DNA of 64,000 nt. It comes from Parahoeflea alexandrii (GTDB lineage Bacteria > Pseudomonadota > Alphaproteobacteria > Rhizobiales > Rhizobiaceae). Shown one piece after another: positions 36,330 to 45,319 of this stretch (positions are counted from its first letter, which is position 1; the number at the start of each line of letters is the position of its first letter). The stretch spans positions 496,001 through 560,000 of the forward strand of contig NZ_JAPWHB010000004.1 in NCBI RefSeq assembly GCF_027214025.1, given 5' to 3'. The notes beneath the pieces were generated by a model, which saw only the letters and a list, made by a program, of their open reading frames with translations, was not told where the DNA came from and did not search any database. A program made the translations under genes and the position numbers.

Positions 36330-37568
36330 ATGCGCAGCAATCTTCTCCCCGTCCTGTCATTGCTTCTCGGCACGGCCTTCCTGCTGGCCGGCAATGGCCT
36401 TCACGGGCTGCTGCTGCCCATGCGCGGATCGGTGGAGGGCTTTTCGCCCACCTCGCTTGGCCTTCTGGGCACCGCCTGGGCAACCGGTTTTGTGCTCGGC
36501 TGTGTTTTCTCGCAACGGCTGGTGAGGCGCATCGGCCATGTGCGAGCCTTCTCGGCGTTTTCGGCAACCATTGCCATCATCGCGCTTCTGACCGGATTAC
36601 TGGTTGATCCGGTCAGCTGGATCGTGCTGCGTGTGGTCACCGGCTTCTCGCTGGCTGCCGCCTTCATGATCATCGAGAGCTGGCTGAACGAGCGCGCCAC
36701 CAACGAAACCCGCGGCCTGATCTTCTCGCTCTACATGACCGTCACCTATGTCGCCATCGTCGCCGGCCAGATGAGCATCGCCTTCGGCGACGTCACCCAG
36801 ACGACGTTCTTCATCATCGCAGGCATCCTCTACTGCCTGGCGCTGCTGCCCACGGCCGTGTCGACCGCGTCCAGCCCGGCGCCATTGAAGGAGGTCAAGC
36901 TCGATCTCGGGATGATCTACCGCAATTCGCCGGTGTCCTTCATTGCGATCCTGCTGATCGGCGTCGCCAACGGGGCGTTTGGCACCTTGGCCCCGGTTTT
37001 CGGCGCCAATGTCGGCCTGAGCACCTTCACAATCGCCACCATGATGTCGATCACGATCTTCTCCGGCGCCGTCATGCAGGTACCCGCCGGCCGCATCTCC
37101 GACCGGATGGACCGGCGCTATGTCCTGGCCGCCCTTGCCGCCATCGCCGGACTTTCCGGTCTTGCCATCACCATCATCAAACCGGACAGCCTTGCTATCC
37201 TGTTTGGTCTTGTCTCGCTCTATGGCGCGATGTCCTACACGCTCTATTCAATCACGGTGGCGCACGCGAATGACTTTGCGGCCAGCGACAAGTTTGTCAC
37301 TGTCTCGGGCGGCCTGCTGCTGCTGTACGGGATCGGCACGATCGTCGGCCCGCTTCTCGGCGGCCTCGTCATGGCCGTCGAACCGCATCTTCTGTTCGTG
37401 GTGACGGCCGTCGCCCACCTCGGCGTTGCGGTCTACGCCCTGATCCGGACCCGCATGCGCGCGGCCATTCCCGTTGAAGAGCGCGAAAGCTTCACCTCGA
37501 CGCCTTCGGCCAAGGCGGCGACGCCCGAATCGATCAATCTCGATCCGCGCGCCGCGCACGACGCATAG
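36330..37568 (+). CDS. Major facilitator superfamily transporter
   Basis: 412 residues with about 12 membrane helices in two halves. Between helices 2 and 3 is VLGCVFSQRLVRRIGHVRAF, and PAGRISDRMDRRYVL in the second half is the loop 8-9 repeat of the MFS signature. It resembles the YcaD/UMF-type drug or metabolite exporters. Substrate unknown. Stands alone, convergent with the quinone oxidoreductase gene 47 bases away. Confidence 0.87.
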   Translation: MRSNLLPVLSLLLGTAFLLAGNGLHGLLLPMRGSVEGFSPTSLGLLGTAWATGFVLGCVFSQRLVRRIGHVRAFSAFSATIAIIALLTGLLVDPVSWIVLRVVTGFSLAAAFMIIESWLNERATNETRGLIFSLYMTVTYVAIVAGQMSIAFGDVTQTTFFIIAGILYCLALLPTAVSTASSPAPLKEVKLDLGMIYRNSPVSFIAILLIGVANGAFGTLAPVFGANVGLSTFTIATMMSITIFSGAVMQVPAGRISDRMDRRYVLAALAAIAGLSGLAITIIKPDSLAILFGLVSLYGAMSYTLYSITVAHANDFAASDKFVTVSGGLLLLYGIGTIVGPLLGGLVMAVEPHLLFVVTAVAHLGVAVYALIRTRMRAAIPVEERESFTSTPSAKAATPESINLDPRAAHDA

Positions 37569-37615
37569 GCCGACCCACACGCGATTTCGGCTTGGGGTGC
37601 GGCCCGGTACCGGCT

Positions 37616-38596
37616 TCAACTCATGTCGAGCACGATCTTGCCGATGTGTTCGCCATCCTCCATCCGCCGGTGCGCGGCGGATGCCTGATCCATCGGGAAG
37701 ATAGAATCCATCACCGGCAAGACCTTCCGCTCGCTCAAGAGCGGCCAGACATGCTTGCGCAACTCGCGGGCAATCTCAGCCTTGAACGTGATGTCGCGGG
37801 CTCTCAGCGTGGATCCGGTGTGCGTCAGCCGTTTCGTCATCAGCAGTGCAAAGTCGGCCTCGGCCTTGCGGCCCCTGAGGAAGGCGATCTGAACAATGCG
37901 GCCCTCGATTGCCGCCGCCTGGTAATTGCGGGTGATGTAATCGCCGCCGACCATGTCCAGGATCAGATCCGCTCCCTTGCCGCCGGTCGCCTCCCTGACC
38001 GCCTCGACAAAATCCGTGTCGCGGTAGTTGATGGCGACATCGGCGCCCAGCTCGCGCATCGCGGTGCATTTCGCCTCGGATCCGGCGGTTGCCAGCACCC
38101 GCGCGCCAAACGCCTTGGCGAGCTGTATGGCGGTGGTTCCGATGCCCGAGGTTCCGCCATGAACCAGGAAGGTCTCACCGGCCTTAAGCCCGCCGCGCTG
38201 GAACACATTGTGCCAGACCGTGAAGAAAGTCTCGGGAATCGCCGCCGCCTCGGTCATGGTCAGCGCCGCAGGGGCCATAAGCGCATTGGTCTCGTCCACG
38301 CTGCAATACTCGGCATATCCGCCGCCCGCCACCAGTGCACAGATCTGATCACCGGGCTTGAACCCCTGAACGGAGGCGCCGACCGCTTCCACCTCCCCGG
38401 CAATTTCCAGCCCCGGAATATCGGACGCGCCCGGCGGCGGCGGATAGGCCCCCTGCCGCTGCAGGCAATCAGGGCGGTTCACCCCCGCGGCCGCCACCTT
38501 GACCAGCAGTTCCGTCTCGCCCGGGACCGGCTTGTCGCGCGTTGTCGGGGTGAGGACTTCGGGGCCGCCGGGTTCGCGGATTTCGATTGCACGCAT
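37616..38596 (-). CDS. NAD(P)H quinone oxidoreductase (QOR/PIG3-type, MDR superfamily)
   Basis: 326 residues from ATG 38596 (AGGAGAAC upstream). Zinc-free medium-chain dehydrogenase of the TP53I3/QOR type: GVNRPDCLQRQGAYPPPPGAS (about 36-56), PGLEIAGEVEAVG, and the NADPH motif LVHGGTSGIGTTAIQLAKA (about 142-160). Predicted to reduce quinones or enals. Divergent from DUF1192. Confidence 0.9.
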   Translation of the reverse strand: MRAIEIREPGGPEVLTPTTRDKPVPGETELLVKVAAAGVNRPDCLQRQGAYPPPPGASDIPGLEIAGEVEAVGASVQGFKPGDQICALVAGGGYAEYCSVDETNALMAPAALTMTEAAAIPETFFTVWHNVFQRGGLKAGETFLVHGGTSGIGTTAIQLAKAFGARVLATAGSEAKCTAMRELGADVAINYRDTDFVEAVREATGGKGADLILDMVGGDYITRNYQAAAIEGRIVQIAFLRGRKAEADFALLMTKRLTHTGSTLRARDITFKAEIARELRKHVWPLLSERKVLPVMDSIFPMDQASAAHRRMEDGEHIGKIVLDMS

Positions 38597-38749
38597 CAGA
38601 TCGTTCTCCTGCTCACACTTTTCCACAGCTTAGGCACGGGCTAGGATAACGGCAATGCCGGCCGGCGGCTTGACCCGGGACAATACACGGGAAAACCCGG
38701 ATCCCGGCACATCCGATGCACGAGAAGGCCGAAACGCGAGGACAAGACC

Positions 38750-38941
38750 ATGTTTGCAGATGAAGACCGTCCCGAACCCGGACAACGCCATGAAATCGGC
38801 TGCGACCTGACATTTCTGTCTGCCGGAGAACTGGAGGAGCGAATCGCGCTCCTGCACGAAGAAATCCGGCGCCTGGAAGCAGAAAAATCCTCCAAGACAT
38901 CCAGCCGGAGCACCGCCGAGAGCTTCTTCAAGCAAAAATAG
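38750..38941 (+). CDS. DUF1192 small protein
   Basis: 63 residues, alphaproteobacterial DUF1192 family: a conserved LTFLSAGELEERIALLHEEI core (residues about 20-39) that forms a short amphipathic/coiled helix. In rhizobia it sits just upstream of rcdA as here. Function unknown. Its transcript may end at the terminator at 39090. Confidence 0.82.
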   Translation: MFADEDRPEPGQRHEIGCDLTFLSAGELEERIALLHEEIRRLEAEKSSKTSSRSTAESFFKQK

Positions 38942-38980
38942 AGCTTAATTCGCAATGCGTTACAGAAATGATAAAATCCG

Positions 38981-38995
38981 TTAAGCTTCGGTTAA
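38981..38995. promoter_or_regulatory. CtrA-type box 1 (TTAA-N7-TTAA)
   Basis: TTAA-GCTTCGG-TTAA at 38981-38995, a full match to the CtrA consensus of alphaproteobacteria, between DUF1192 and the terminator at 39090. With the second box at 39268 it is one of two in the rcdA upstream region. Confidence 0.6.
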
Positions 38996-39089
38996 GCTTT
39001 ACAAGTCTTTACTAAACGCATCCAGACTTCCTGGATTTGACAGTCTGACCTGCGGTCATTCTGTTTGACGCCTCCCTGTTAAACTCTTG

Positions 39090-39115
39090 AGAGCCGCTGA
39101 TGCGGCTCTTTTTTT
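39090..39115 (+). terminator. Intrinsic terminator between DUF1192 and rcdA
   Basis: Stem AGAGCCGC (39090-39097) / GCGGCTCT (39102-39109), 4-base loop, run of seven T at 39109-39115. It ends either the DUF1192 mRNA (149 bases from its stop) or a short transcript starting near CtrA box 1. The rest of the 38942-39396 gap holds only the two CtrA boxes. Confidence 0.85.
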
Positions 39116-39267
39116 GCCTTGCTCCCGAGCGGCAAAAGTCCCTAGGGTAAAACGTCTTCATTCAGATACATTTTGCGGGCGGGAACGATCCGCATGAAGG
39201 GTCCCGGATCCGTGCCGACCGGCCACCAACAGGATGTTTCATTTGCTGTTTCACCGCGGTTTTGACG

Positions 39268-39282
39268 TTAACCCTTTCTTAA
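39268..39282. promoter_or_regulatory. CtrA-type box 2 (TTAA-N7-TTAA) upstream of rcdA
   Basis: TTAA-CCCTTTC-TTAA at 39268-39282, about 115 bases before the rcdA start. Exact match to the CtrA consensus, in a position suited to controlling the rcdA promoter. Confidence 0.65.
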
Positions 39283-39396
39283 GAATACACTTGCCGGAAC
39301 AGGGCCCGCGGTCCATTCTGCCCGGGCAAGGCAGAGACCTTTCCCGCCCTGCGAAAGCCGCCTACCCAGTATTTTGTAATCAGGATATTCCGGCCC

Positions 39397-39915
39397 ATGT
39401 CTGAAACCAGCCTCAACACAATCAACCTCGCGGACCGCATGGCCAACTCGGCCCAGTTCAAGGCGCTCTATGCCGAAGGGATGGGCCTGGTCGAGGAAAC
39501 CGCGAACTATCTTGATGGCCCCGGCCGGATCGCCTCGAAGGGTTTGCCGCGGCTGGCCGGCGTTCTCTACGCGGCGGAATCCATGCGGCTGACCACAAGG
39601 TTGATGCAGATGGCGTCCTGGTTGCTGCTGCAGCGTGCCGTCAACAACGGCGAGATGAACCGCGATCAGGTTCTCGCCGAAAAGAACAAGGTCCGGCTCG
39701 ACAGCTTCAATTGCGACCGCACCGCCCAGGGCTGGAGCGATCTGCCGGAAGCCTTCCGCGATCTGGTCGAACGCTCCCTGCGGATTCAGAACCGGGTGGC
39801 GCTGCTCGACCGCGAGATCTACCGTCCCGTGGAAGCCGCGGCCCTGAAGCCGGACAACGAAAACTCGGTCCAGGCCCAGCAGCATCTCCTGCAGACGGTT
39901 TTCGCCAAGCGCTGA
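39397..39915 (+). CDS. rcdA: RcdA, regulator of CtrA degradation (DUF1465)
   Basis: 172-residue member of the DUF1465/RcdA family. RcdA is an adaptor that, with CpdR and PopA, delivers CtrA to the ClpXP protease in Caulobacter; it is also a cell-cycle factor in Sinorhizobium. The all-helical core is recognisable: ALYAEGMGLVEETANYLDGPGR (about 24-45), YAAESMRLTTRLMQMASWLL, and the C-terminal VERSLRIQNRVALLDREIY. Two CtrA-type boxes precede it, and a strong terminator follows. Confidence 0.88.
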   Translation: MSETSLNTINLADRMANSAQFKALYAEGMGLVEETANYLDGPGRIASKGLPRLAGVLYAAESMRLTTRLMQMASWLLLQRAVNNGEMNRDQVLAEKNKVRLDSFNCDRTAQGWSDLPEAFRDLVERSLRIQNRVALLDREIYRPVEAAALKPDNENSVQAQQHLLQTVFAKR

Positions 39916-39945
39916 TAGCCTGAGCTGAGCCACATCAGATTTTTC

Positions 39946-39975
39946 AAAGCCCGCGGCGCCTGCCGCGGGCTTTTT
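39946..39975 (+). terminator. Terminator after rcdA
   Basis: Perfect 12-bp stem AAAGCCCGCGGC (39946-39957) / GCCGCGGGCTTT (39962-39973), 4-base loop, T-run to 39975. Confidence 0.9.
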
Positions 39976-40014
39976 ACGTTGCTGTGCCGGACGCCGCCGC
40001 TCCGGTTTGACGAC

Positions 40015-40043
40015 AACAAAAAACCCGCCGGGAGCGGCGGGTT
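40015..40043 (-). terminator. Terminator after rpmE
   Basis: Stem AACCCGCCG (40022-40030) / CGGCGGGTT (40035-40043), 4-base loop; on the minus strand it is followed by a T-run (A-run at 40017-40023 on the plus strand). It faces the rcdA terminator in a convergent arrangement. Confidence 0.85.
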
Positions 40044-40069
40044 CTGAGTGCCGGCGATTGCCGAACGTC

Positions 40070-40291
40070 TTAGAGGCTGAGGCCTTCGAAACGCTTCTTG
40101 AACTTCGAAAGACGGCCGCCACGGTCCAGCATCTGCTGGTTGCCGCCGGTCCATGCCGGGTGCGACTTCGGATCGATTTCGAGGTTCATGGTGTCGCCTT
40201 CGGCACCCCAGGTCGACTGGGTCATGTATTCGGTGCCGTCGGTCATGACCACCTTGATCATGTGGTAATCGGGATGGATGTTCGCCTTCAT
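40070..40291 (-). CDS. rpmE: Ribosomal protein L31
   Basis: 73-residue 50S protein, starting at ATG 40291 with [20 protein letters not shown]; longer readings extend into unrelated sequence. [20 protein letters not shown] and FKKRFEGL at the end match alphaproteobacterial L31. The zinc-binding cysteines of the C+ type are absent, so this is a zinc-free form. Confidence 0.95.
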   Translation of the reverse strand: MKANIHPDYHMIKVVMTDGTEYMTQSTWGAEGDTMNLEIDPKSHPAWTGGNQQMLDRGGRLSKFKKRFEGLSL

Positions 40292-40497
40292 CTTCTTCTT
40301 CGTCCTGCCGTTGGGAGGCCCCTGCGCAGCGATGCTTGCGGCATTTTGGCCAAACACATAAATGAAGCCGGTGTCCCTTGGAACAACGACTTCCCAATTC
40401 GATGGCGAGCCTATACATGAAGGCACTGTCGATAACAAGGGCCGCATCCGTTTTTGCCGGTCTGCCTGTCCATTGAATGCGCATACCAGGAGCAGAC

Positions 40498-42327
40498 GTG
40501 GCTGAACCAACCGATACACCCAAAACGGCCCGCCTTTCGGTACGGCCGCTCGCCCGGCTTTTCCCGTATATCCGGCGTTATCCGCATCTGGTGATAGGCG
40601 CGCTTGCCTTCCTGCTGCTCGCCGCCGTCACCACCCTGACCCTGCCCATGGCCGTGCGCCGGATGATCGATCACGGTTTTTCAGCCCAGGATGCCGGTTT
40701 CATCAACACCTATTTCTCGATGCTCGCGGCTATTGCCGTCATGCTGGCCCTTGCCTCGGCGTGCCGCTATTACTTCGTCATCACGCTGGGCGAGCGAGTT
40801 GTCTCCGATATCCGCCGCGATGTCTTCGACCACGTCACCCAGCTGTCCGCCGCCTTCTATGATGCCAACCGCTCGGGCGAGATTGTCTCGCGGCTGACAG
40901 CGGACACCACCCAGATCAAGTCCACCGTTGGCGCCACTGCATCCCTGGCCTTGCGCAACACCATCCTGTGCATCGGCGCCGGCGCCATGATGTTCATCAC
41001 CTCGCCCAAGCTCTCGGCCCTGGTTCTCGTTGCCATCCCGGTCATTGTCTTTCCCATGGTCGGTTTCGGCCGCAAGGTCCGCAAGCGCTCCCGCATGGCC
41101 CAGGACAAACTTGCCGATGCCATGACCTTTGCCGGCGAGTCCATCGGCGCAACCAGAACCGTGCAGGCATTCAATACCGAAGCCCGCGCCCAGGCCCGTT
41201 TCAGCCAGGCTGTCGAAGCGGCTTTCACGGCAACCCGCCAATCCATTCTTGCCCGCTCCATCCTCACCGGCTTTGCCATTGCCATGGCCTTCGGTTCCGT
41301 GGTCGCGGTGCTCTGGTATGGCGCCCAGTCGGTGCTCTCGGGCGAGCTCTCGCCCGGCACATTGGGCCAGTTCCTGCTCTACTCGGTCTTCGCCGCCGGC
41401 AGCCTCGGCGCCTTGTCCGAGGTCTGGGGTGAATTGTCCCAGGCCGCCGGTGCCGCCGAGCGTCTCAGCGAACTTCTCGATGAAGTGCCCGAAATCCGCG
41501 CGCCGCAATCCCCCAAGGCGCTGCCCTCCCCCGCGATCGGGGATATCCGGTTCGACAAGGTGCATTTCGCCTACCCGTCGCGGCCCGACACCTCTGCGCT
41601 GACCGGAACCAGCTTTCACGTCCGCCCCGGCGAGACGGTGGCGGTGGTCGGCGCGTCCGGCGCCGGCAAGTCGACCCTGTTCTCGCTGATCCTGAGATTC
41701 TACGACACCACCGCCGGAACCGTCTTCATCGACACTGTCGACGTCCGGGAAGCCGACCCGGCCGACGTGCGCTCCCGAATTGCCCTGGTCCCCCAGGACG
41801 TGACGATCTTTGCCGGCAGCGTCGGCGACAACATTGCCTTCGGCAGGTCTGATGCCAGCCAGGCGGATCTCGAGGCGGCCGCCAAGGCGGCACAGGCGCA
41901 TGATTTCATCATGGCTCTGGACAAGGGATATGACACCCAGGTGGGTGAACGCGGCATTACGCTTTCCGGCGGCCAGCGCCAGCGCGTGGCAATCGCCCGG
42001 GCAATCCTGCGCGACGCGCCGATCCTGCTGCTCGACGAGGCCACCTCGGCGCTCGACGCAGAAAACGAAACGCTGGTGCAGAAGGCACTCGAAGGGCTGA
42101 TGCTCGACCGCACAACGATCGTCATTGCCCACCGCCTGGCAACCGTGCTGCGCGCCGACCGCATTCTGGTGATGGACAAGGGCCGGATTGTCGAGGAAGG
42201 CAATCACGCCGAACTGGTCGCCCGCGGCGGCCTCTACGCCCGCCTCGCGCGGTTGCAGTTCGAGCACGGGGCGGAAGCGCTCTCCGCGGAAGCCGGCGCC
42301 GCCCTGGAATCGACAGCCGGCAAATAA
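40498..42327 (+). CDS. ABC exporter, fused permease/ATPase (MsbA/LmrA-type)
   Basis: 609 residues from GTG 40498 (AGGAG at 40488-40492). N-terminal six-helix permease (about 20-310) and C-terminal ATPase: Walker [13 protein letters not shown] (about 383-394), signature [17 protein letters not shown] and Walker [14 protein letters not shown]-loop VIAHRLATV. Half-transporter acting as a homodimer in the inner membrane; substrate (lipid, peptide or drug) unknown. Divergent from rpmE. Confidence 0.92.
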   Translation: MAEPTDTPKTARLSVRPLARLFPYIRRYPHLVIGALAFLLLAAVTTLTLPMAVRRMIDHGFSAQDAGFINTYFSMLAAIAVMLALASACRYYFVITLGERVVSDIRRDVFDHVTQLSAAFYDANRSGEIVSRLTADTTQIKSTVGATASLALRNTILCIGAGAMMFITSPKLSALVLVAIPVIVFPMVGFGRKVRKRSRMAQDKLADAMTFAGESIGATRTVQAFNTEARAQARFSQAVEAAFTATRQSILARSILTGFAIAMAFGSVVAVLWYGAQSVLSGELSPGTLGQFLLYSVFAAGSLGALSEVWGELSQAAGAAERLSELLDEVPEIRAPQSPKALPSPAIGDIRFDKVHFAYPSRPDTSALTGTSFHVRPGETVAVVGASGAGKSTLFSLILRFYDTTAGTVFIDTVDVREADPADVRSRIALVPQDVTIFAGSVGDNIAFGRSDASQADLEAAAKAAQAHDFIMALDKGYDTQVGERGITLSGGQRQRVAIARAILRDAPILLLDEATSALDAENETLVQKALEGLMLDRTTIVIAHRLATVLRADRILVMDKGRIVEEGNHAELVARGGLYARLARLQFEHGAEALSAEAGAALESTAGK

Positions 42328-42463
42328 TTCGCAAATCCCACGGCGGGATTATTGTGAAACCAGTCAAATCAAGGTAATTGTCTGGTGTTCGTCTGGAAGC
42401 CACGCGGGGGGCGGGACCTCGGTCCGCGGGCTATAACAGGAACATTCAGAAGGTGTATCCACG

Positions 42464-43372
42464 ATGCGGAATGACGCGGAGTGGCGGACCCTGCTTCTCG
42501 CAGGCGTTTGCTATGCTGTGTGGTTGTTGCTGGCGTTCGGGTGGGCTGACTTGCCCGACATTCTACGTGTCCTGCTGCTGATCCCCGTGATCACGCTACA
42601 TTCCTCGCTGCAACATGAGTTTTTGCATGGTCATCCATTCAGAAACCAGAAACTGAACGATCTCCTGATCGCTCCACCAATTGGAGTGCTGGTGCCCTAC
42701 CTGCGCTTCAAATCCTGCCACCTCACCCATCACATCAACGAAAACATCACCGATCCCTACGACGACCCGGAGAGCTACTATCTCGACCGGTCGGCATGGG
42801 CGGCGCTGCCGCGTTGGTTGCGGGCCTTGCTGGTGGCCAACAACACCCTCATCGGCCGGATGACGATCGGCCCGGCCCTTGCCACGATCGGTTTCCTGCG
42901 CAGCGAGTTCGTCCGCGCCAGAGCCGGTGACAAGGTCATCCGTAACGTATGGCTGCGTCATTTTCTGGCAGTAGCCTTGCTGTTCTGGCTGATCGGCCTC
43001 TATGGCAGCCTCCATCCGCTGGCCTATTTCGCGGCCGCCTATTTCGGCATGGGGCTTTTGATGGTGCGCTCCTTCATTGAGCACCAGGCCGTTGAAAAGG
43101 CCAACCAGCGCTCGGTGATCATCGAGACCAGGGGGCCATTGAGCCTCTTGTTTCTCAACAACAACTTCCATTCGGTGCACCACGCCTATCCATCGCTTGC
43201 CTGGTACCGCATCCCCGGTTTCTTCCGGGAGAACCGTGCCCGGTTCCTGCGCATGAACGGCGGCTACCGCTACCAGAGCTACTGGGAAGTGTTCCGCCGC
43301 TTCGGCTTCCAGCCGAAGGAGCCGGTGGCCTGGCCGATCGAACCACGCAAACCGCGCGGCGACAACGCGTGA
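42464..43372 (+). CDS. Membrane fatty-acid desaturase-family protein
   Basis: 302 residues with several membrane segments and the three histidine boxes of di-iron desaturases/hydroxylases: HEFLHGHP (about 51-58), HLTHH (about 87-91) and NNFHSVHHAYP (about 231-241). Could desaturate or hydroxylate a lipid acyl chain. Its stop overlaps the start of a PhnD-like gene (GTGA), so the two are coupled. Confidence 0.87.
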   Translation: MRNDAEWRTLLLAGVCYAVWLLLAFGWADLPDILRVLLLIPVITLHSSLQHEFLHGHPFRNQKLNDLLIAPPIGVLVPYLRFKSCHLTHHINENITDPYDDPESYYLDRSAWAALPRWLRALLVANNTLIGRMTIGPALATIGFLRSEFVRARAGDKVIRNVWLRHFLAVALLFWLIGLYGSLHPLAYFAAAYFGMGLLMVRSFIEHQAVEKANQRSVIIETRGPLSLLFLNNNFHSVHHAYPSLAWYRIPGFFRENRARFLRMNGGYRYQSYWEVFRRFGFQPKEPVAWPIEPRKPRGDNA

Positions 43373-44187
43373 ACGGACGTGTGACAGAGGGAGACGGCGC
43401 TCCAACCGGCGCCGCCTCCCTGCCCATGTATGACTGGCCGGAAGTCCGCGAGGCTACCGACAGCTACTGGCAGTCGATCCGGCGACAGTTGGTAAGCCGA
43501 GGCATCGACGCGCCTGAACAGCTTGAGCGGGTTACGGATCCTGAGGCGCTGTGGAACGCACCTGCCCTGCTTCTTTCACAGACCTGCGGCTACCCCTATG
43601 CCAACATGCTCGCTGACAAGGTGACGCTCGTCGGCACCCCGGCCCATGCCGTGACCGGCGCCGCGCCCGGAAAGTATTTCAGCGTGCTCGTCGCACGCAA
43701 GAGCCAGGCGCCGCAACATCTGGGCGACCTCGTCGACATGCGCTTCGCCTACAACATGGCGCATTCGCAATCAGGCTTCGCGGCTCCGGTCCGGCTGCTG
43801 GCGTCAGGCGGACATGATTCCAGGCCGCGCCCCTTGGAAACCGGTGCCCACCGTGCCTCGATCCGCGCCGTCGCGGCCTCTGAGGCCGATTGGGCCGCAA
43901 TCGATGCCGTTGCCTGGGAACTGGCAAAACGCCACGAGCCTGCGGCGGATGATCTGGCTGTCTTTGCAACAACGCCTGAAACACCGGCCTTGCCGCTGAT
44001 CACCGGCGCCGTAAATGCCGGACGCGCCGGCATCATCGCCGATGCGGTCGAGGCGGCGATCCGGGAACTCGAGCAGGATGTTCGCGATGCGCTGTTCGTC
44101 ACCGGCTTGGTGCGCTTCAAGCCAGAGGACTACATGCCACTGGCAGCGCCGCTGCCGGTGCGACAGGCATTCCCTCATCTCGGCTGA
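43369..44187 (+). CDS. PhnD-like periplasmic-binding-fold protein without signal peptide
   Basis: 272 residues starting at the GTG that overlaps the desaturase stop; ATG 43426 is an alternative. Type 2 periplasmic binding fold of the phosphate/phosphonate (PhnD) kind: ALLLSQTCGYPY, GKYFSVLVARKSQAPQHLGD and MRFAYNMAHSQSGFAAP are typical. There is no signal peptide or lipobox and no ABC permease or ATPase nearby, so it probably does not serve import and may act as a cytosolic binding protein or enzyme. Confidence 0.75.
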   Translation: MNGRVTEGDGAPTGAASLPMYDWPEVREATDSYWQSIRRQLVSRGIDAPEQLERVTDPEALWNAPALLLSQTCGYPYANMLADKVTLVGTPAHAVTGAAPGKYFSVLVARKSQAPQHLGDLVDMRFAYNMAHSQSGFAAPVRLLASGGHDSRPRPLETGAHRASIRAVAASEADWAAIDAVAWELAKRHEPAADDLAVFATTPETPALPLITGAVNAGRAGIIADAVEAAIRELEQDVRDALFVTGLVRFKPEDYMPLAAPLPVRQAFPHLG

Positions 44188-44228
44188 TATCGGCGGCCGC
44201 CGGGTCGCTGCTAATGCATGTCAAAGTG

Positions 44229-44272
44229 CTGCAGCGTCCTTTGCGAATCCAGTTGGATGCGCGGCGCTGTAG
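44229..44272. repeat. Decayed palindromic intergenic element
   Basis: Between two convergent genes: CTGCAGCG ... GAATCC (44229-44250) and GGATGCG ... CGCTGTAG (44255-44272) form an imperfect hairpin. The AAAGTGCTGCAGCGTCC part resembles mobile palindromic elements common in rhizobial intergenic regions (RIME/ABC type), recalled from general knowledge only. Confidence 0.4.
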
Positions 44273-44284
44273 GCACGCCACGCA

Positions 44285-45316
44285 TCAGCGTTCGGTCAGC
44301 TTGAGCTCGATGCGGCGGTTGGTGGCGCGGTCTTCGTCGGTATCGCCTTCGGCGATCGGCTGGAACTCGCCGAAGCCTGCAGCCACCAGGCGGTTGGCAG
44401 GCACACCTTCATCGATCAGGTACTTGACCACCGATGTCGCACGGGCGCTGGAAAGCTCCCAGTTGTCGGCGTAGCGGCCGGTCCCTGACAGCGGCACGTT
44501 GTCGGTGTGGCCATCGACGCGCAGCACCCAGTTGATTTCCTCAGGGATCTCGCGGGCAAGCTCGATGATCGCCGCGGCAAGCTTGGCCATCTGCTCCTTG
44601 CCCGCAGGATTGAGCTCGGCCCCACCCGAGGGGAACAGCACTTCCGACTGGAACACGAACCGGTCGCCCACCACACGCACATCCTCGCGGCTCGACAGGA
44701 TCTCGCGCAGGCGGCCAAAGAAATCGGACCGGTAGCGGTTGAGTTCCTGCACCCGCTGCGCCAGCGCGACATTCAGGCGGCGGCCGAGATCGGCAATCTT
44801 CGCCTGGGTTTCCCGGTCCTTGGTCTCGGAGACTTCAAGCGCGTCTTCCAGCGCGCCGAGCTGGGTCCTGAGTGCTGCGATCTGCTGGTTGAGCAGATCG
44901 ACCTGGTTGAGCGCCCGTTGCGAGACTTTCTTCTCGGCATCAAGCGTTTCCGAGAGCGTGCCGATCCGTGCCTCGGCGGCGGCACTTGCGCCCGAACCGC
45001 TGGCCAGCAGTTCCTGCAATCTCGACCGGTCGGATTCCGATTCCGACAGCGACGCCTGCAGATTGGCCAGCGTATCCTCGAGATCCTGCTTGCCCGAGCG
45101 CTCAAGCGCCAGCAGCTGGGTCAGTTCATTGATCTGGCTGTTGAGCCGGTTGAGCACCTGGTCGCGACCCGATATTTCGCGCGACAGGAAAAACTGCGCC
45201 AGAACGAATACGGTGAGCAGGAACATAATCGCCAGCAGCAATGTCGACAACGCATCGACAAATCCCGGCCAGTAGTCGACCGTCCGCTCCCGCCGCCGGT
45301 TTCGTGCCAGCGCCAT
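44285..45316 (-). CDS. OmpA/MotB-like peptidoglycan-binding protein
   Basis: 343 residues: N-terminal membrane helix (about 18-42, FVDALSTLLLAIMFLLTVFV) like the MotB/TolR anchor including an Asp (D16/D22 region), a long coiled coil (about 50-200) and a C-terminal OmpA domain (about 225-343, GHTDNVPL ... NWELSSARATSVVKYL ... ATNRRIELKL). With the MotA/TolQ-like protein encoded 3 bases upstream it forms a proton-channel pair of unknown role, conserved in rhizobia. Confidence 0.87.
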   Translation of the reverse strand: MALARNRRRERTVDYWPGFVDALSTLLLAIMFLLTVFVLAQFFLSREISGRDQVLNRLNSQINELTQLLALERSGKQDLEDTLANLQASLSESESDRSRLQELLASGSGASAAAEARIGTLSETLDAEKKVSQRALNQVDLLNQQIAALRTQLGALEDALEVSETKDRETQAKIADLGRRLNVALAQRVQELNRYRSDFFGRLREILSSREDVRVVGDRFVFQSEVLFPSGGAELNPAGKEQMAKLAAAIIELAREIPEEINWVLRVDGHTDNVPLSGTGRYADNWELSSARATSVVKYLIDEGVPANRLVAAGFGEFQPIAEGDTDEDRATNRRIELKLTER

Positions 45317-45319
45317 CGC

